NCBI GenBank assembly: GCA_046351595.1
Contig: JAXLYE010000003.1
Coordinates: 682,001 to 746,000, forward strand
Direction of reading: 5' to 3'
Source: JAXLYE01 sp046351595
GTDB lineage: Bacteria > Myxococcota_A > Polyangia > Palsa-1104 > JAEUJZ01
DNA: 64,000 nucleotides
Positions 51,332-60,258 of the stretch are shown here, piece by piece (the stretch's first letter is position 1; each line of letters begins with the position of its first letter). The notes under the pieces were generated by a model. That model was not told where the DNA came from. It saw only the letters and a list, made by a program, of their open reading frames with translations, and ran no database searches. The position numbers were made by a program, and so were the translations under genes.

Positions 51332-52893
51332 GCGGCACGCTCGCGCGCCCGAGACGGGAGCCCGTCCATTATCTGTGCCATCAGGAAGGAGCCGCACAGC
51401 AGAACCGCCAGGCCGCAGCCGATGGCGCTGAACGCGCGGACCGGAAGCGGCAGCCGGCTGCATGCGATCAGAGGCACAGGTGCAGCAAGGGCCAGCGCAG
51501 CAAGAAGCATCCGCACGCGCTCAAGGAATGCTGGTGACGTGGAGAGGACCGCGGGGAGCTCAGAGGACTCAGGCACAGCGGGAGCCACCAGGCGCTCGTT
51601 GCGCGCGGCCGGATGCTCCTCTCTACGTGAGGCCTCGAGCAGAACCTCAGAAGCCCCCAGCCTCGTCAAGATCACCGCCGCCGCCGTCAGCGACAGCAGC
51701 GCCAGCCCGCCGAAGTAGTGGTGATGCGGCCAGCGCGTCCACAGAAAGCCCAGGAGCCCCGCCAGCTCGTTGCCCGCAGCCGTCGCGGCAAACCACAGCG
51801 CCACCATGCGCGAGGCCTTCTGCGGCGGCGCAAGGCGTGTAACCAGCGCCAGGCCCATCGGCGCAAGCAGCAGCTCGCCGAGCGTCAGGAATACATAGCA
51901 GCCGCCAAGCCAGCCGAGGCCGACCCGGGCGGTATCGCCGCCCTGCAGTCCGGCCCAGGTCATCACCGCGAAGGCGGCACCGGTGGCGACAAAGCCCCAG
52001 GCCATCTTGCCTGCGGTCGACAGCGCCGCGCCGCACCGCCACAGGCCCGACAGGAGCCAACCAAGAGGCGGCGCCAGTGCGAGCACCAGGAGCGAGTGCA
52101 GAGACATAAAGTGCCCCGGGGCCACGTACAGCGCCCGACCGAGGAGCGACACGTGCAGCACGGTATGCTGCTCGGCGAACAGCGTCAGCGAGGTCGTCGC
52201 CTGCGCGGCGGCTATCCAGAACACGACGCCCAGCGCGCAGATCTGCCGGCACGCGCGCACGCGCTCGGGCGCCTCGCTCGATGCGCTCCCCTGAGCGTCA
52301 GGCAGGACCGCGGCAGGGTGCGCGGGGCGCAGAGCGGCCGTGCTGGCCGCAAAGCAGGCCGTGCTGGCCAGCATCCCGAGCGCGGCGACCTGGAAGACCG
52401 CGGCCCAGCCCCAGCGCGCTCGCACCCACTCGGCGACGACCGGAGCGACGGCGGCGCCCGCATTGAAGATGCAGTGCAAAAGCAGGAAACCGCTGTCGCG
52501 TCGCGGATCGCCGTCGAGGTAGAGCGACCCAACGAGCGCGTGCAGCGCCGGCTTGAAAAAGCCATGCCCAGCGATCAGCAGCAGGAGCGCCGGCCCGAGG
52601 AGCTGCGGCCGATCGAGCGCCAGCGCTCCGTACCCGAGCATCAACATCAACGTCCCAAGAAACGTCGCGAGCCGTCGCCCGAGCCACCGGTCGGCGAGCA
52701 GCCCGCCGGGCAGCCCGCTCAGGTAGGACAGCGCCTGCAGCGTCCCGCACAGAAGCACGGCCACGTCAGGTCGGAGGCCGTGAGCCTGCTGCAAGTACAA
52801 CACGAGCAGCGGTAGCGTTGCGAAGCAGGCAAAGCGCTCCCAAAGCTGGACGAGCGCAAGAAGATACAAGGCACGAGGGTGGTGTCTCGTCAT
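51328..52893 (-). CDS. POT/PTR-family peptide transporter
   Basis: 521 residues from the ATG at 52893 with ggagga upstream (the frame is open to 52980). About 12-14 membrane helices. WERFACFATLPLLVLYLQQ is the first-helix ExxER(F/Y)-like signature of proton-coupled oligopeptide transporters, slightly altered, and GGLLADRWLGRR is the MFS loop motif. A second loop near residues 210-230 is Ala/Ser-rich. It is expected to import peptides with protons. It is coupled by a 4-nt overlap to the methyltransferase-like gene and lies 79 nt after the 52973 membrane protein gene. Confidence 0.88.
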   Translation of the reverse strand: MTRHHPRALYLLALVQLWERFACFATLPLLVLYLQQAHGLRPDVAVLLCGTLQALSYLSGLPGGLLADRWLGRRLATFLGTLMLMLGYGALALDRPQLLGPALLLLIAGHGFFKPALHALVGSLYLDGDPRRDSGFLLLHCIFNAGAAVAPVVAEWVRARWGWAAVFQVAALGMLASTACFAASTAALRPAHPAAVLPDAQGSASSEAPERVRACRQICALGVVFWIAAAQATTSLTLFAEQHTVLHVSLLGRALYVAPGHFMSLHSLLVLALAPPLGWLLSGLWRCGAALSTAGKMAWGFVATGAAFAVMTWAGLQGGDTARVGLGWLGGCYVFLTLGELLLAPMGLALVTRLAPPQKASRMVALWFAATAAGNELAGLLGFLWTRWPHHHYFGGLALLSLTAAAVILTRLGASEVLLEASRREEHPAARNERLVAPAVPESSELPAVLSTSPAFLERVRMLLAALALAAPVPLIACSRLPLPVRAFSAIGCGLAVLLCGSFLMAQIMDGLPSRARERAA

Positions 52894-52972
52894 GGTGTCC
52901 TCCGTCGAGGCTGCGCCGCGGGGAAGCACGATCGGGGCCAATCCCACGACCGTGCTCCCCGCGGGCAGCGAG

Positions 52973-53716
52973 TCAGGCACAGAATGCAGAGGTCTGCGCG
53001 ACGGCGTCGGGCGTCTGAATCCCCGCGCCCGCCGACTGCGGGTTCGTCGGCCAGATCAGCCACAAGTTGCTGTCGACCTCGATCGAGCCGGTGCCGCCCG
53101 TGAGCCGGCAGAGGTCGATCGCCCGGTCCGCCAGATACGACGGCAGCCCCGGCTGCTCCGGCTCGGTGGTGATGTGCACGATGAGCTGGGGGCTGGTGCT
53201 GCGACGGTACAGCGGATGCTCGGGTGCCAGCGGCGCCAGCTCGATGAAATGCGACCGCCCGAGCTGCGCCGCGTGCAAGAGGAGCACAGCCAGCGCCAGG
53301 GAGAACGCGGGCTCCTCGACGTAAAGCCCGCGGCAGTCGAGCAGTACGTCGACGCGAAACGAGTGCGGCGGCAGCACGCGCGCGACCTCAGCCACGGTCT
53401 GCCATAGGCGCCGGGCGAGAGCCCCGTTGTTCTCGTGACCATGGACCTGCAGGTTGGCCCTGCGGGCGGCCGGGGCTTGCGGCGCGTCGGTCGCTCCATG
53501 CGTACGCGGCCTACTCTCGGGAACCGCGTGGCGCGGTGCCGTGTCTCTCTCTGGGACCGCACGCGGTACCGCGTCCCGCTCAGCGGCGCGGCGGCGCAGC
53601 CCCCGGCGGTCGCGGCGCCACACCCCGAGCGCCGCCAGGCCGAGCGCCCCGGCGAATAAGACGACGCCGACCAAGCTCGCTCCGTCGGGAGCCAGCAGAC
53701 CCCAGTTAACCAACAT
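52973..53716 (-). CDS. Membrane-anchored protein of unknown function
   Basis: About 247 residues from the ATG at 53716 (gggagggg upstream). One N-terminal membrane helix (LVGVVLFAGALGLAALGVW), a basic low-complexity linker, and a ~140-residue soluble domain (HSFRVDVLLDCRGLYVEEPA, FSLALAVLLLHAAQLGRS, LTGGTGSIEVDSNLWLIWPT) of no recognised family. It is the first gene of the four-gene minus-strand run ending with the AAA/STAND hybrid. Confidence 0.62.
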   Translation of the reverse strand: MLVNWGLLAPDGASLVGVVLFAGALGLAALGVWRRDRRGLRRRAAERDAVPRAVPERDTAPRHAVPESRPRTHGATDAPQAPAARRANLQVHGHENNGALARRLWQTVAEVARVLPPHSFRVDVLLDCRGLYVEEPAFSLALAVLLLHAAQLGRSHFIELAPLAPEHPLYRRSTSPQLIVHITTEPEQPGLPSYLADRAIDLCRLTGGTGSIEVDSNLWLIWPTNPQSAGAGIQTPDAVAQTSAFCA

Positions 53717-53885
53717 GGCGCCCCTCCCGACGGCAAGAGGGAACCACGGCCGCCGGATGATGCCGACGGCAGACCAGAGCAACCAGGCTTCGCAGCCTCA
53801 TGGCGAGTCTCCACATGCGCAAGCGGGGCAGACCCGTGGTAACGTGCGCTTCGTTCCACGGGGGTTCGCTCCTCGGGGAACACCG

Positions 53886-53915
53886 GCCCTCGTCGTGTTA
53901 CAGCACGGCGAGGGC
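53886..53915. terminator. Possible terminator in a 349-bp intergenic gap
   Basis: A 7-bp stem (gccctcg/cgagggc) with a 16-nt loop is followed by tctttcgtttc. It lies in 53717-54065, where no gene is seen. The long loop makes this weak. Confidence 0.25.
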
Positions 53916-54065
53916 TCTTTCGTTTCTGCGATCAGGTCAGGGTCGCGCTCTCTCGGAACCTCCTCGGGAAGGGGTTGAGCCGGTGGGATCTCAACGGCCA
54001 GGACTATCCAAGTTGCATGCCAACATGAGAAAGGCAAGGTTCGTGTTGACACCGACGCCGCAGCC

Positions 54066-54287
54066 GTGCGTGAACAGGGCATGCAAGCCAAGCGGACAAG
54101 CGTGAACCTCGATCCTCAAGTTGTGGCGGAAGCGAAGATGGCGCTGTGGGAAGCGCAGCGCGCGGGCATCCCGGACTGTCCCAAGAACCTCACGGCGCTG
54201 TACGCCGTGGCACTTGCTCGCGAGACGGAGGAGTTGCGCAAGCGGGCGGCCAAAACCGCGGCTCGGCGCGGGGGGCCGGCGCACTGA
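54066..54287 (+). CDS. Small ribbon-helix-helix-like protein
   Basis: 73 residues from a GTG at 54066, or 68 from the ATG at 54081. KRTSVNLDPQVVAEAKMALW looks like a ribbon-helix-helix beta strand and first helix, then a longer Lys/Arg/Glu-rich helix (ARETEELRKRAAKTAARR). It may be a small DNA-binding repressor or antitoxin-like protein. It sits just upstream of the palindrome array at 54388-54966 and might bind it; this is inference. Confidence 0.55.
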   Translation: MREQGMQAKRTSVNLDPQVVAEAKMALWEAQRAGIPDCPKNLTALYAVALARETEELRKRAAKTAARRGGPAH

Positions 54288-54387
54288 GCCACGTTCGCGT
54301 CCGCAGCTCGCAGCCAGGCGGCGCCGTGTGCTGGACGTGATCCCGAGCCTGCACTCACTTCACGTCGGGGAGCCAGGTCGGTGTCGT

Positions 54388-54966
54388 TGGCTCGCTACGC
54401 GATCGTTGGCCGATCGTTGGTCCGCGTTGGTCCGCGTTGGTCCGCGTTGGGCGATCGTTGGTCTGCGTTGGCCGACGCGGCTCGACGGGTTTGCCAGCAA
54501 GCTGCCCGCGCGCGCTCAGCGGTTTGCCAGCAAGCTGCGGTCGCGGACCGGAAATTGGCTGGCAAACCGCTGCGGGCGAGGCGGGCGGTTTGCAGGCAAA
54601 CCGGAGGGAGCGCTTGCTGGCAAACCGCCGCGCCGGTTGGCTGGTAAGCGTTTGCTTCCGATTGGCAGCAAGTCGGAAATTCCGGTTTGCTGCCAGCTCT
54701 TGTCGGCCAATGCAGGGCATGCCCTTAAGTGACTGATTCTGTTGGACTTTTGGGGAATCCTTTGGTTGGCTGCAGCAGTTTGCCGGCAAACCGGAATTTC
54801 TGACTTGCTGCCAGTCAGAATTTCGGGTTTGCCGGCAAACTGACCGGCGAGTTGGCTGGCAGCGTCAGACGCCAATTTGCTGGCAAACCGGCGCCGCACC
54901 GACGGCTCAACGCGCTCACAACGATCTCACGTTTTTCCAACGCAAATCCAGCGATCCCCAACGATG
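54388..54966. repeat. Array of GGTTTGC/GCAAACC palindromes flanked by CGTTGG units
   Basis: At least nine copies of a palindrome near ggtttgccggcaaacc, some perfect or nearly so (around 54777-54793 and 54825-54842), others half-sites, spread over 54488-54891. The left flank has 10-bp tandem units tccgcgttgg (54421-54450) among other cgttgg units. The right flank (54905-54966) has the same element inverted (caacg, four times). No convincing reading frame is inside. It looks like a protein-binding or recombination array. Confidence 0.8.
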
Positions 54967-54986
54967 CGGTGCCGCAGTCTGAATGC

Positions 54987-55496
54987 ATGAACACCAGAAC
55001 CTGTGCGCACTGTCAGAGGCCCCTCAAGCCGAAGAAGCGCGGGCTGTACTGCAACCGGCGCTGCACCTGGCGCGCCTGGCGGCGACGCGCCATCGCTCGC
55101 GGCCACGAGGCGCTGCTGCTGCATCTCCCGACCCTGCCGCGAGAAGCGGAGACCCTCCTTGCCACGGCGGGTCCTGACCGACTGCGCATCGCCAACCAGC
55201 TCGCGCTGGTCGGTAAAGCGCCCGCCGGAGCGTACGGCTACCGCGTCGGGATCCAGAACGGAGAGAGCCTGATGCGCTGGTTCCCTCCGGCGCGGTTCCA
55301 GAGTCCGCCGATGTTCATGTTGGAGCCGTTCGAGTGGCCGTTGGTGCCGCGGGCGGGAACGTACGCCGTGGTGTACCTGGATGCGAGCGGCCAGCCCCTG
55401 GGCGGACCGTGCTTCACCCTCTCAGTGCAGGACACGAACCCTCGGCTGCTCCTCGGGGACGGCGATCGTACGTACAAGCCGCGACCTCGCTCCTGA
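54987..55496 (+). CDS. Zinc-ribbon-like protein, paralog 1
   Basis: 169 residues from the ATG at 54987. The N-terminus has CAHC ... YCNRRC, a possible zinc ribbon followed by a basic helix (TWRAWRRRAIARGHEALLL), suited to binding nucleic acid. The remaining ~100 residues are a beta-rich domain (APAGAYGYRVGIQNGESLMR, FEWPLVPRAGTYAVVYLDAS, GDGDRTYKP) shared with the 56173 gene. No known family was recognised. It lies straight after the palindrome array; the paralog lies after a different array. Confidence 0.65.
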   Translation: MNTRTCAHCQRPLKPKKRGLYCNRRCTWRAWRRRAIARGHEALLLHLPTLPREAETLLATAGPDRLRIANQLALVGKAPAGAYGYRVGIQNGESLMRWFPPARFQSPPMFMLEPFEWPLVPRAGTYAVVYLDASGQPLGGPCFTLSVQDTNPRLLLGDGDRTYKPRPRS

Positions 55497-55830
55497 CGCG
55501 GGCACGCAGGCTCACGGGCCGGCGGACCACTGCGTGGGGTGAGAGCCCCTCGGCGGACGCTGAAGAGTTTAGCGGGCGGAGATCCGCCGCTCTCCAGAAA
55601 TAGGGTGAGGCGAATACAACGGATCGAGCCGTTTCTGATCCGCTGAGCGCGCATCGGACACAAGGATAAATAGCGCCACTAATCCATTAACCAGAAATAA
55701 CCTCAATCGGTCTAAATATCGTATATCGACCGACATTGGCGGCTGCATCGAGAACCATTCTGCTCAAACAGTTTTTGTCAACCGCTTTCCTGAACGGTCT
55801 TCAAAGGCCGGCGGCAGAAACCGCCAATAA

Positions 55831-56045
55831 AAACGGTTTGCAAAAACGGTTTGCAATAACGGTCGGAAACAAATCGTACTGACTGGCAACCCTATGATTC
55901 TCCCAGGGAACTGCGAGCCGTACGCTCTCCGCAAACCGTTTTTGACAACGGTTTTTACAAACCGTTTTTAACGACGGTTGTTAAAAACGGTCATTAAAAA
56001 CCGTTTTCCAAAACCGTTCGCGCGAACGGTTTTGGAAAACGGTTT
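55831..56045. repeat. 13-bp phased ACGGT/ACCGT array
   Basis: Cores acggt or accgt start at 55833, 55846, 55859, then at 55935, 55948, 55961, 55974, 55987, 56000, 56013, 56026 and 56039, exactly 13 bp apart within each block and in both orientations, set in A/T-rich context (aaacggttt). The preceding 334 bp (55497-55830) holds no gene and is unusually AT-rich. It resembles a phased binding-site array (iteron-like). Confidence 0.9.
55998..56045. repeat. 48-bp perfect palindrome
   Basis: The left half 55998-56021 and right half 56022-56045 are exact reverse complements around ttcgc/gcgaa; each half holds two of the 13-bp-phased cores. It ends the array 128 bp upstream of the 56173 gene. Confidence 0.92.
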
Positions 56046-56172
56046 GTGATACGCAGCACGGCGCAGCACACTGAACTACTCTACCCTACAAAAACAGAGG
56101 CAATACGTTCGTATAGCAGCGTCGAAGAACTCGATTGCGCGTTAGCGGCGGTGCCCGTTACATTGTGCTGGC

Positions 56173-56721
56173 ATGTGGGGGGACGAGCTCGAGATCTGCC
56201 CGGTCTGCAAGAGGACCATCGATCGCGAGTCGCGCTCGCGGTGGGACAGGGATGAGTGCCGGATGCGGGAGTCGAGGATGCTCGCGTACGCGCGGGCCCG
56301 CGCGTACCTGGGCCTGCCGCTTGCGACGGTGCCCGACGAGGTGCTCGAGCAACTCCCGGTCGGCGCCGAGCAGCGCTGGGCCGCTTACCGACACGTGATC
56401 CGGGGGCGCGCTCCGGCTGGCGCGCACGGCTACCGGGTCGCGACCCTGCGCGAAGGGAGCCAGACCCTGCGCTGCTTTCCTCCGTCGGCCAGCCGCGCTC
56501 TGGCGGTCTTCCGGCTGGAGCCTTTTGAGACTCCGGTCGTGCCGATGCGCGGGCGGTATGTGGTGCTGTACTTCGACGAGCTTGGGAACCTGATCGGGGA
56601 GCCGACCTTCACGATCTACATCGGTTGGCGTGATCGGGACCTGTGGCTCTCGGATGGGGATCGCACGCTGCTGCCTCGCAGGCGGGACTCGCGGAAGGGG
56701 CGCATCCGGCGCGAGGGGTGA
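56173..56721 (+). CDS. Zinc-ribbon-like protein, paralog 2
   Basis: 182 residues from the ATG at 56173. The N-terminal CPVC and a further Cys (DECRMRE) form a less complete Cys motif than in paralog 1. The shared beta-rich domain is clear: APAGAHGYRVATLREGSQTL, LRCFPPSASRALAVFRLEPF, GRYVVLYFDELGNLIGEPTF, GDRTLLPRR. The tail is basic. It lies between the 13-bp array and the first integrase, transcribed in the same direction as that integrase. Role unknown; possibly binds its own upstream array. Confidence 0.65.
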   Translation: MWGDELEICPVCKRTIDRESRSRWDRDECRMRESRMLAYARARAYLGLPLATVPDEVLEQLPVGAEQRWAAYRHVIRGRAPAGAHGYRVATLREGSQTLRCFPPSASRALAVFRLEPFETPVVPMRGRYVVLYFDELGNLIGEPTFTIYIGWRDRDLWLSDGDRTLLPRRRDSRKGRIRREG

Positions 56722-56884
56722 GGCGCAAACGGGCCGAGGGCGTCGGGGGCCTTGCCTGCGTGACGCGCGCGTCGCGTAGACGATGCCTGGGCCGTACGCC
56801 GCGGTCATCGTGTTGCGGCTTCAGCACGGCCTTTGTGCTATGACCCCCGCGCAAGCCGTTGCATCGCAGAAAGGACTTCCTGCG

Positions 56885-58090
56885 ATGCGAACCGAGAAGG
56901 CGATCGTTCTCGGCCCCTACGTCGAAGAGCACGGAGGCAATGAGAGGTACCGGCTCATCCTGAAGACATCTGGGAGGCGCAAGTCTCTCTTCTACCCGAC
57001 GCTGGCCGAGGCCCGACGAGCCAAGGCCAAGCTCGAAAAGGAGGCGTTCCAGCTCGACGAGAAGCCCGTCGCGCAACTGATCACAGAGTACGTGCAGTAT
57101 ATCGGGGAATATGAAGGCTACCGAGAGAGGACCCAGGCAAACGAGCAGCAGCGGCTGCGTCACTTCTTCGGGGACCAGGCAAGCGAGATGCGGCTATCGA
57201 CCCTGACAGAGCAGAGGGCAGAGCAGATGTACCTGAGCCATGCCCAGAGGCGCGGAAAGAACACCGGCCGCATGCTCTCTCCAACGACACACCGAGGCGA
57301 CCTGCGCATCTTGAAACGGTTCGGCGCTTGGGCGCAGCGGGTCGGCCACGTCCGCCAGAATCCCTTCGAGGCGGTGGCTCCGATCGGTCGCGATCGCGTC
57401 GGCAAGCTCCAGCTCCGGATGGACGAGCTGGATCGTTGGCTCCAGTGCGCCTGGGATGATGTGCAGGCGGGCGACGAGCTGGCGCTGGTCGCGATGCTGT
57501 GTCTGTGGCGCGGCCTGCGCGTGTCCGAGGTGTTGGGACGCGTCGTGCGCGACCTGGATGAGGACGGGTCCGTGCTCGTCATTGAGCGCGCCAAGACCCG
57601 AGCGGGCAACCGCCGTGTCGACATCCCGGAGTTTCTGCGCCCGTTCGTGCAGCGCCTGAGCGCCGGTCGAGCCCCATCGGCATGGCTGTTTCGCCAGGAC
57701 CGCAATCCGGATCAGCCTCGGCGGCAGCAGTCGGTCTTCCGGCGGGTCCGCCAGCTCTGCGGGCGAGCCGGGGTGCCGCCGATCTGCACGCACAGCTTGC
57801 GCGGTATGAACGCGACGCTGAAGGTGCAGGCCGGGGCCTCCGAGGACTACGTGGCCCGCAGCATCGGGCACACGTCCTTCGGGATGACGCTGCGGCACTA
57901 TGTGGATCCGACGGTTCAGGCGACTGTGGAAGCGCGGCGTGTCGATGCCGTGCTGGCCCGCGTCGGAGGCGCCTCGCTCGGCCGGGCCGAGGCGCGACCT
58001 GCTACCTGGCATACTCTCATCCAGACCTTGTCGGAAGCCGAACGCGCCGAGCTGCTCCAAGCTCTCGCGGTGAAACACCCGGTGCAGTAG
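56885..58090 (+). CDS. Tyrosine recombinase/integrase 1
   Basis: 401 residues from the ATG at 56885 (aaagga upstream; the frame is open from 56783 but the paralog fixes this start). An N-terminal core-binding domain (ITEYVQYIGEYEGYRERTQA) precedes a catalytic domain with all expected residues: Arg212 (RGLRVSEVL), Lys near 237, His303-x-x-Arg306 (HSLRGMNA), His329 (SIGHTSF) and Tyr339 (LRHYVDP). It should be active in site-specific strand exchange. It is convergent with an equally long paralog. Confidence 0.93.
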   Translation: MRTEKAIVLGPYVEEHGGNERYRLILKTSGRRKSLFYPTLAEARRAKAKLEKEAFQLDEKPVAQLITEYVQYIGEYEGYRERTQANEQQRLRHFFGDQASEMRLSTLTEQRAEQMYLSHAQRRGKNTGRMLSPTTHRGDLRILKRFGAWAQRVGHVRQNPFEAVAPIGRDRVGKLQLRMDELDRWLQCAWDDVQAGDELALVAMLCLWRGLRVSEVLGRVVRDLDEDGSVLVIERAKTRAGNRRVDIPEFLRPFVQRLSAGRAPSAWLFRQDRNPDQPRRQQSVFRRVRQLCGRAGVPPICTHSLRGMNATLKVQAGASEDYVARSIGHTSFGMTLRHYVDPTVQATVEARRVDAVLARVGGASLGRAEARPATWHTLIQTLSEAERAELLQALAVKHPVQ

Positions 58091-58095
58091 GACAG

Positions 58096-58250
58096 AAAAA
58101 TCGTTCCCCAGCGGTTCCCCAAGCCTTAGAGCGAGGGAGTTCTCGACGGAAACTGAGCAAGTGTGACTCTGTTCGAGAGTCACCCCTGGCACTTTCCCGT
58201 CGAGAACTCCACCGTTTGGGGCGTTGGGGAACCGCTGGGGAACGATTTTT
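58096..58250. repeat. Nested inverted repeats between the two integrases
   Basis: The 27-bp arms 58096-58122 and 58224-58250 are exact reverse complements (core gttccccagcggttcccc). Inside them are 14-bp arms 58136-58149 and 58197-58210 (ggagttctcgacgg), and at the centre a hairpin gtgactct/agagtcac (58163-58183). They may be recombination (att) sites, a bidirectional terminator, or both. Confidence 0.9.
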
Positions 58251-58257
58251 TCAGCAC

Positions 58258-59463
58258 CTACTGCACGGGGTGCTCCACCAAAAGGGCTTCGAGGAGCGCG
58301 GCCCGTTCTGCCTCGGAGAGCGAGCGGAGCAGGGTCTGCACGGAGGAAGGCGGCTTCGGCGATGGGCTGCGCGAAGGGCCGGTGACGCGGGCGAGAGCTG
58401 CATCCACGCGCTGCGAGTCGAGCGTGGCCTTGACCCCCGGGTCGACATAGTGCCGCAGCGTGATCCCGAAAGACGTATGCCCGATGCTGCGGGCCACGTA
58501 ATCCTCCGAGGCGCCTGCCTGCAGCTTCAGCGTCGCGTTCATGCCGCGCAGGCTGTGGGTGCAGATCAGCGGCACCTTCGCGTGTCGACAGATCCAGCGC
58601 ACGCGCTTGTGCACCGACTGCTGGTGCAGCGCCTTGTTTGGCTCACGCTCTTGCCGGAACAGCCAGGCACCGGGCGCTTGGCCGTCGGTCCGCTGCTTCA
58701 CGTAGGGCCGCAGGAACTCGGGGATGTCGACGCGGCGATTGCCTGCTCGCGTCTTGGCCCGCTCGATGACCAGCACAGACCCCTCCTCGTCGAGGTCGCG
58801 CACCACACGGTCCAGCACCTCTGAGACCCGGAGCCCGCGCCACAGGCACAGCATCGCGGCCAGGGCGGTACCGTGGCCGCGCTGGACATCTGCCCAGGCC
58901 ACCTGGAGCCAGCGGTCCAGCTCGTCCATGCGCAGCTGCGGCTTGCCGGTGCGGTCGCGACCGATCGGCTCTACGGACCCGAAGGGACTCGTACCGACGT
59001 AGCCAGCCTTCTGTGCCCAGGCGCCAAACCGCTTCAGGATGCGGAGGTCGCCGCGATGGGTCGTAGGAGACAGAGCGCGACCCGTGACGTGCCCGAGCCG
59101 CTGGGCATGGCTCAGGTACATCTGCTCGGCCTTCCGCTCGTGAATCGTCGACAGCCGCATCTCGCTCGCCGTGCTCCCGAAAAAGTTGCGCAGCCGCTGC
59201 TGCTCGTTGGCCTGGGTCCTGGCCCGGTAGCCCTCATGCTCTCCGAGGTACTTCACGTACTCTGTGATCAGCTCCTCGACAGACTTCTCGTCGAGCTTGA
59301 ACGCCTCCTTCTCGAGCTGCGCCTTGGCACGTCGAGCCTCGGCGAGCGTCGGGTAGAACAGAGACTTGCGCCTCCCAGATGACTTGAGGATGAGCCGGAA
59401 CCGCTCCTTCTCTCCATGGTGTTCGACGTAGGGACCGAGCACGATCGCCTTCTCGGTTCGCAT
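58258..59463 (-). CDS. Tyrosine recombinase/integrase 2
   Basis: 401 residues from the ATG at 59463, the same length as its convergent paralog and very similar throughout (MRTEKAIVLGPYVEHHGEKE; LWRGLRVSEVLDRVVRDLDE; THSLRGMNATLKLQAGASED). The Arg, His-x-x-Arg, His and Tyr catalytic residues are all present (LRHYVDPGVKA). Both copies being intact argues that both are kept by selection or were recently active. Confidence 0.93.
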   Translation of the reverse strand: MRTEKAIVLGPYVEHHGEKERFRLILKSSGRRKSLFYPTLAEARRAKAQLEKEAFKLDEKSVEELITEYVKYLGEHEGYRARTQANEQQRLRNFFGSTASEMRLSTIHERKAEQMYLSHAQRLGHVTGRALSPTTHRGDLRILKRFGAWAQKAGYVGTSPFGSVEPIGRDRTGKPQLRMDELDRWLQVAWADVQRGHGTALAAMLCLWRGLRVSEVLDRVVRDLDEEGSVLVIERAKTRAGNRRVDIPEFLRPYVKQRTDGQAPGAWLFRQEREPNKALHQQSVHKRVRWICRHAKVPLICTHSLRGMNATLKLQAGASEDYVARSIGHTSFGITLRHYVDPGVKATLDSQRVDAALARVTGPSRSPSPKPPSSVQTLLRSLSEAERAALLEALLVEHPVQ

Positions 59464-59497
59464 CGCAGGAAGTCCTCTCTGCGATGCAACGGCTTGC

Positions 59498-60258
59498 GCA
59501 GCGCTTATAGCACGGTCGCCTACCCATAGATGAGGTAGGAACTGTCAGGTCTCGACGGGAGAGCTGCGCCGACACGGCGGCGGCACCCGGCCGCGGAAGG
59601 GTGAAACCGCCGCAAGACAGCTTGAAGCGAGCGTTCGCCTCAAGACTTCACAGGTGTAGCGACGGCCTGCCTGTCCGCTGCCCAGAGAGTTCGTCCCATC
59701 CCGCCGCCCGGACATGGAACCATCTGACGCCCCTCAGCGAAAGGTTAAAAGGAACCCGGCCGACGCGGATTTGCCCGGAGCCGAGGCCGGGGCCGCTTGG
59801 TTCTCATCTAAGGCTTCCCAGAGCACACGCGGCCGCTCGTCCGGCGGGTTGCGCTCGATGCGCGGCCCCGAGGGCGCGGTGCAGCCCCGAGTAGAGCAGG
59901 AGGAAGACAGCGCCGAGGCGTAGGGCTGTGATCCAGACGTCAGGGAGGAGCGCGGAGGGGCGAGCGGGGCCGAGCCTGGCAAGCCAAAAGGCTGCATGCT
60001 GGCCGTGCGCGCACGTCTGGGCTGGTCGCCAGCGCGCTCGACCTACCACCCTTGCCAGACCCGACCAGGCTGTGCGATGAGGAGGGATGGACTCAGGTGG
60101 CAGAAAACACTTTGGTCGAGCGGTTGGCCAGGGCGTTGCACGTCTCACCCGCCTGGCTGGCGTAGCGTTGGGTACTGGGAGTTAGCACCGCGACGGCCAG
60201 CCCGGCCTCCACGTTCTCCGAGTATGACCAAACCTAATGTCAAGCCAGGGTGAGCTGA
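59498..60258. other. Intergenic region without recognisable gene
   Basis: 761 bp between integrase 2 and the PLD/helicase operon. Short open frames here have no domain or start signal. A small hairpin (cctac ... gtagg) lies near 59520. No tRNA or known attachment site was seen. Confidence 0.5.

Larger units (their letters stand above)
56851..59497. mobile_element. Inverted pair of integrase cassettes
   Basis: The two integrase genes, their upstream sequence (gcaagccgttgcatc and its reverse complement) and their downstream sequence are arranged as a ~2.6-kb imperfect palindrome centred near 58173. The outer ends carry the 15-bp match; the centre carries nested perfect inverted repeats. The arms have diverged within the genes, so the duplication is not recent, while the inner repeats stayed perfect. 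Confidence 0.65.

Noticed and set aside
54388..56045. Possible CRISPR arrays
   Set aside because: Repeat cores are 5-16 bp in mixed orientation with no unique 30-40 bp spacers and no cas genes nearby.
58163..58183. tRNA-like T-arm (gttcgagagtc) between the integrases
   Set aside because: The flanking bases form a simple hairpin, and no acceptor, D or anticodon arm can be drawn.
59714..59923. Short plus-strand frame of 69 codons
   Set aside because: No ribosome-binding site, domain or codon pattern; treated as intergenic.
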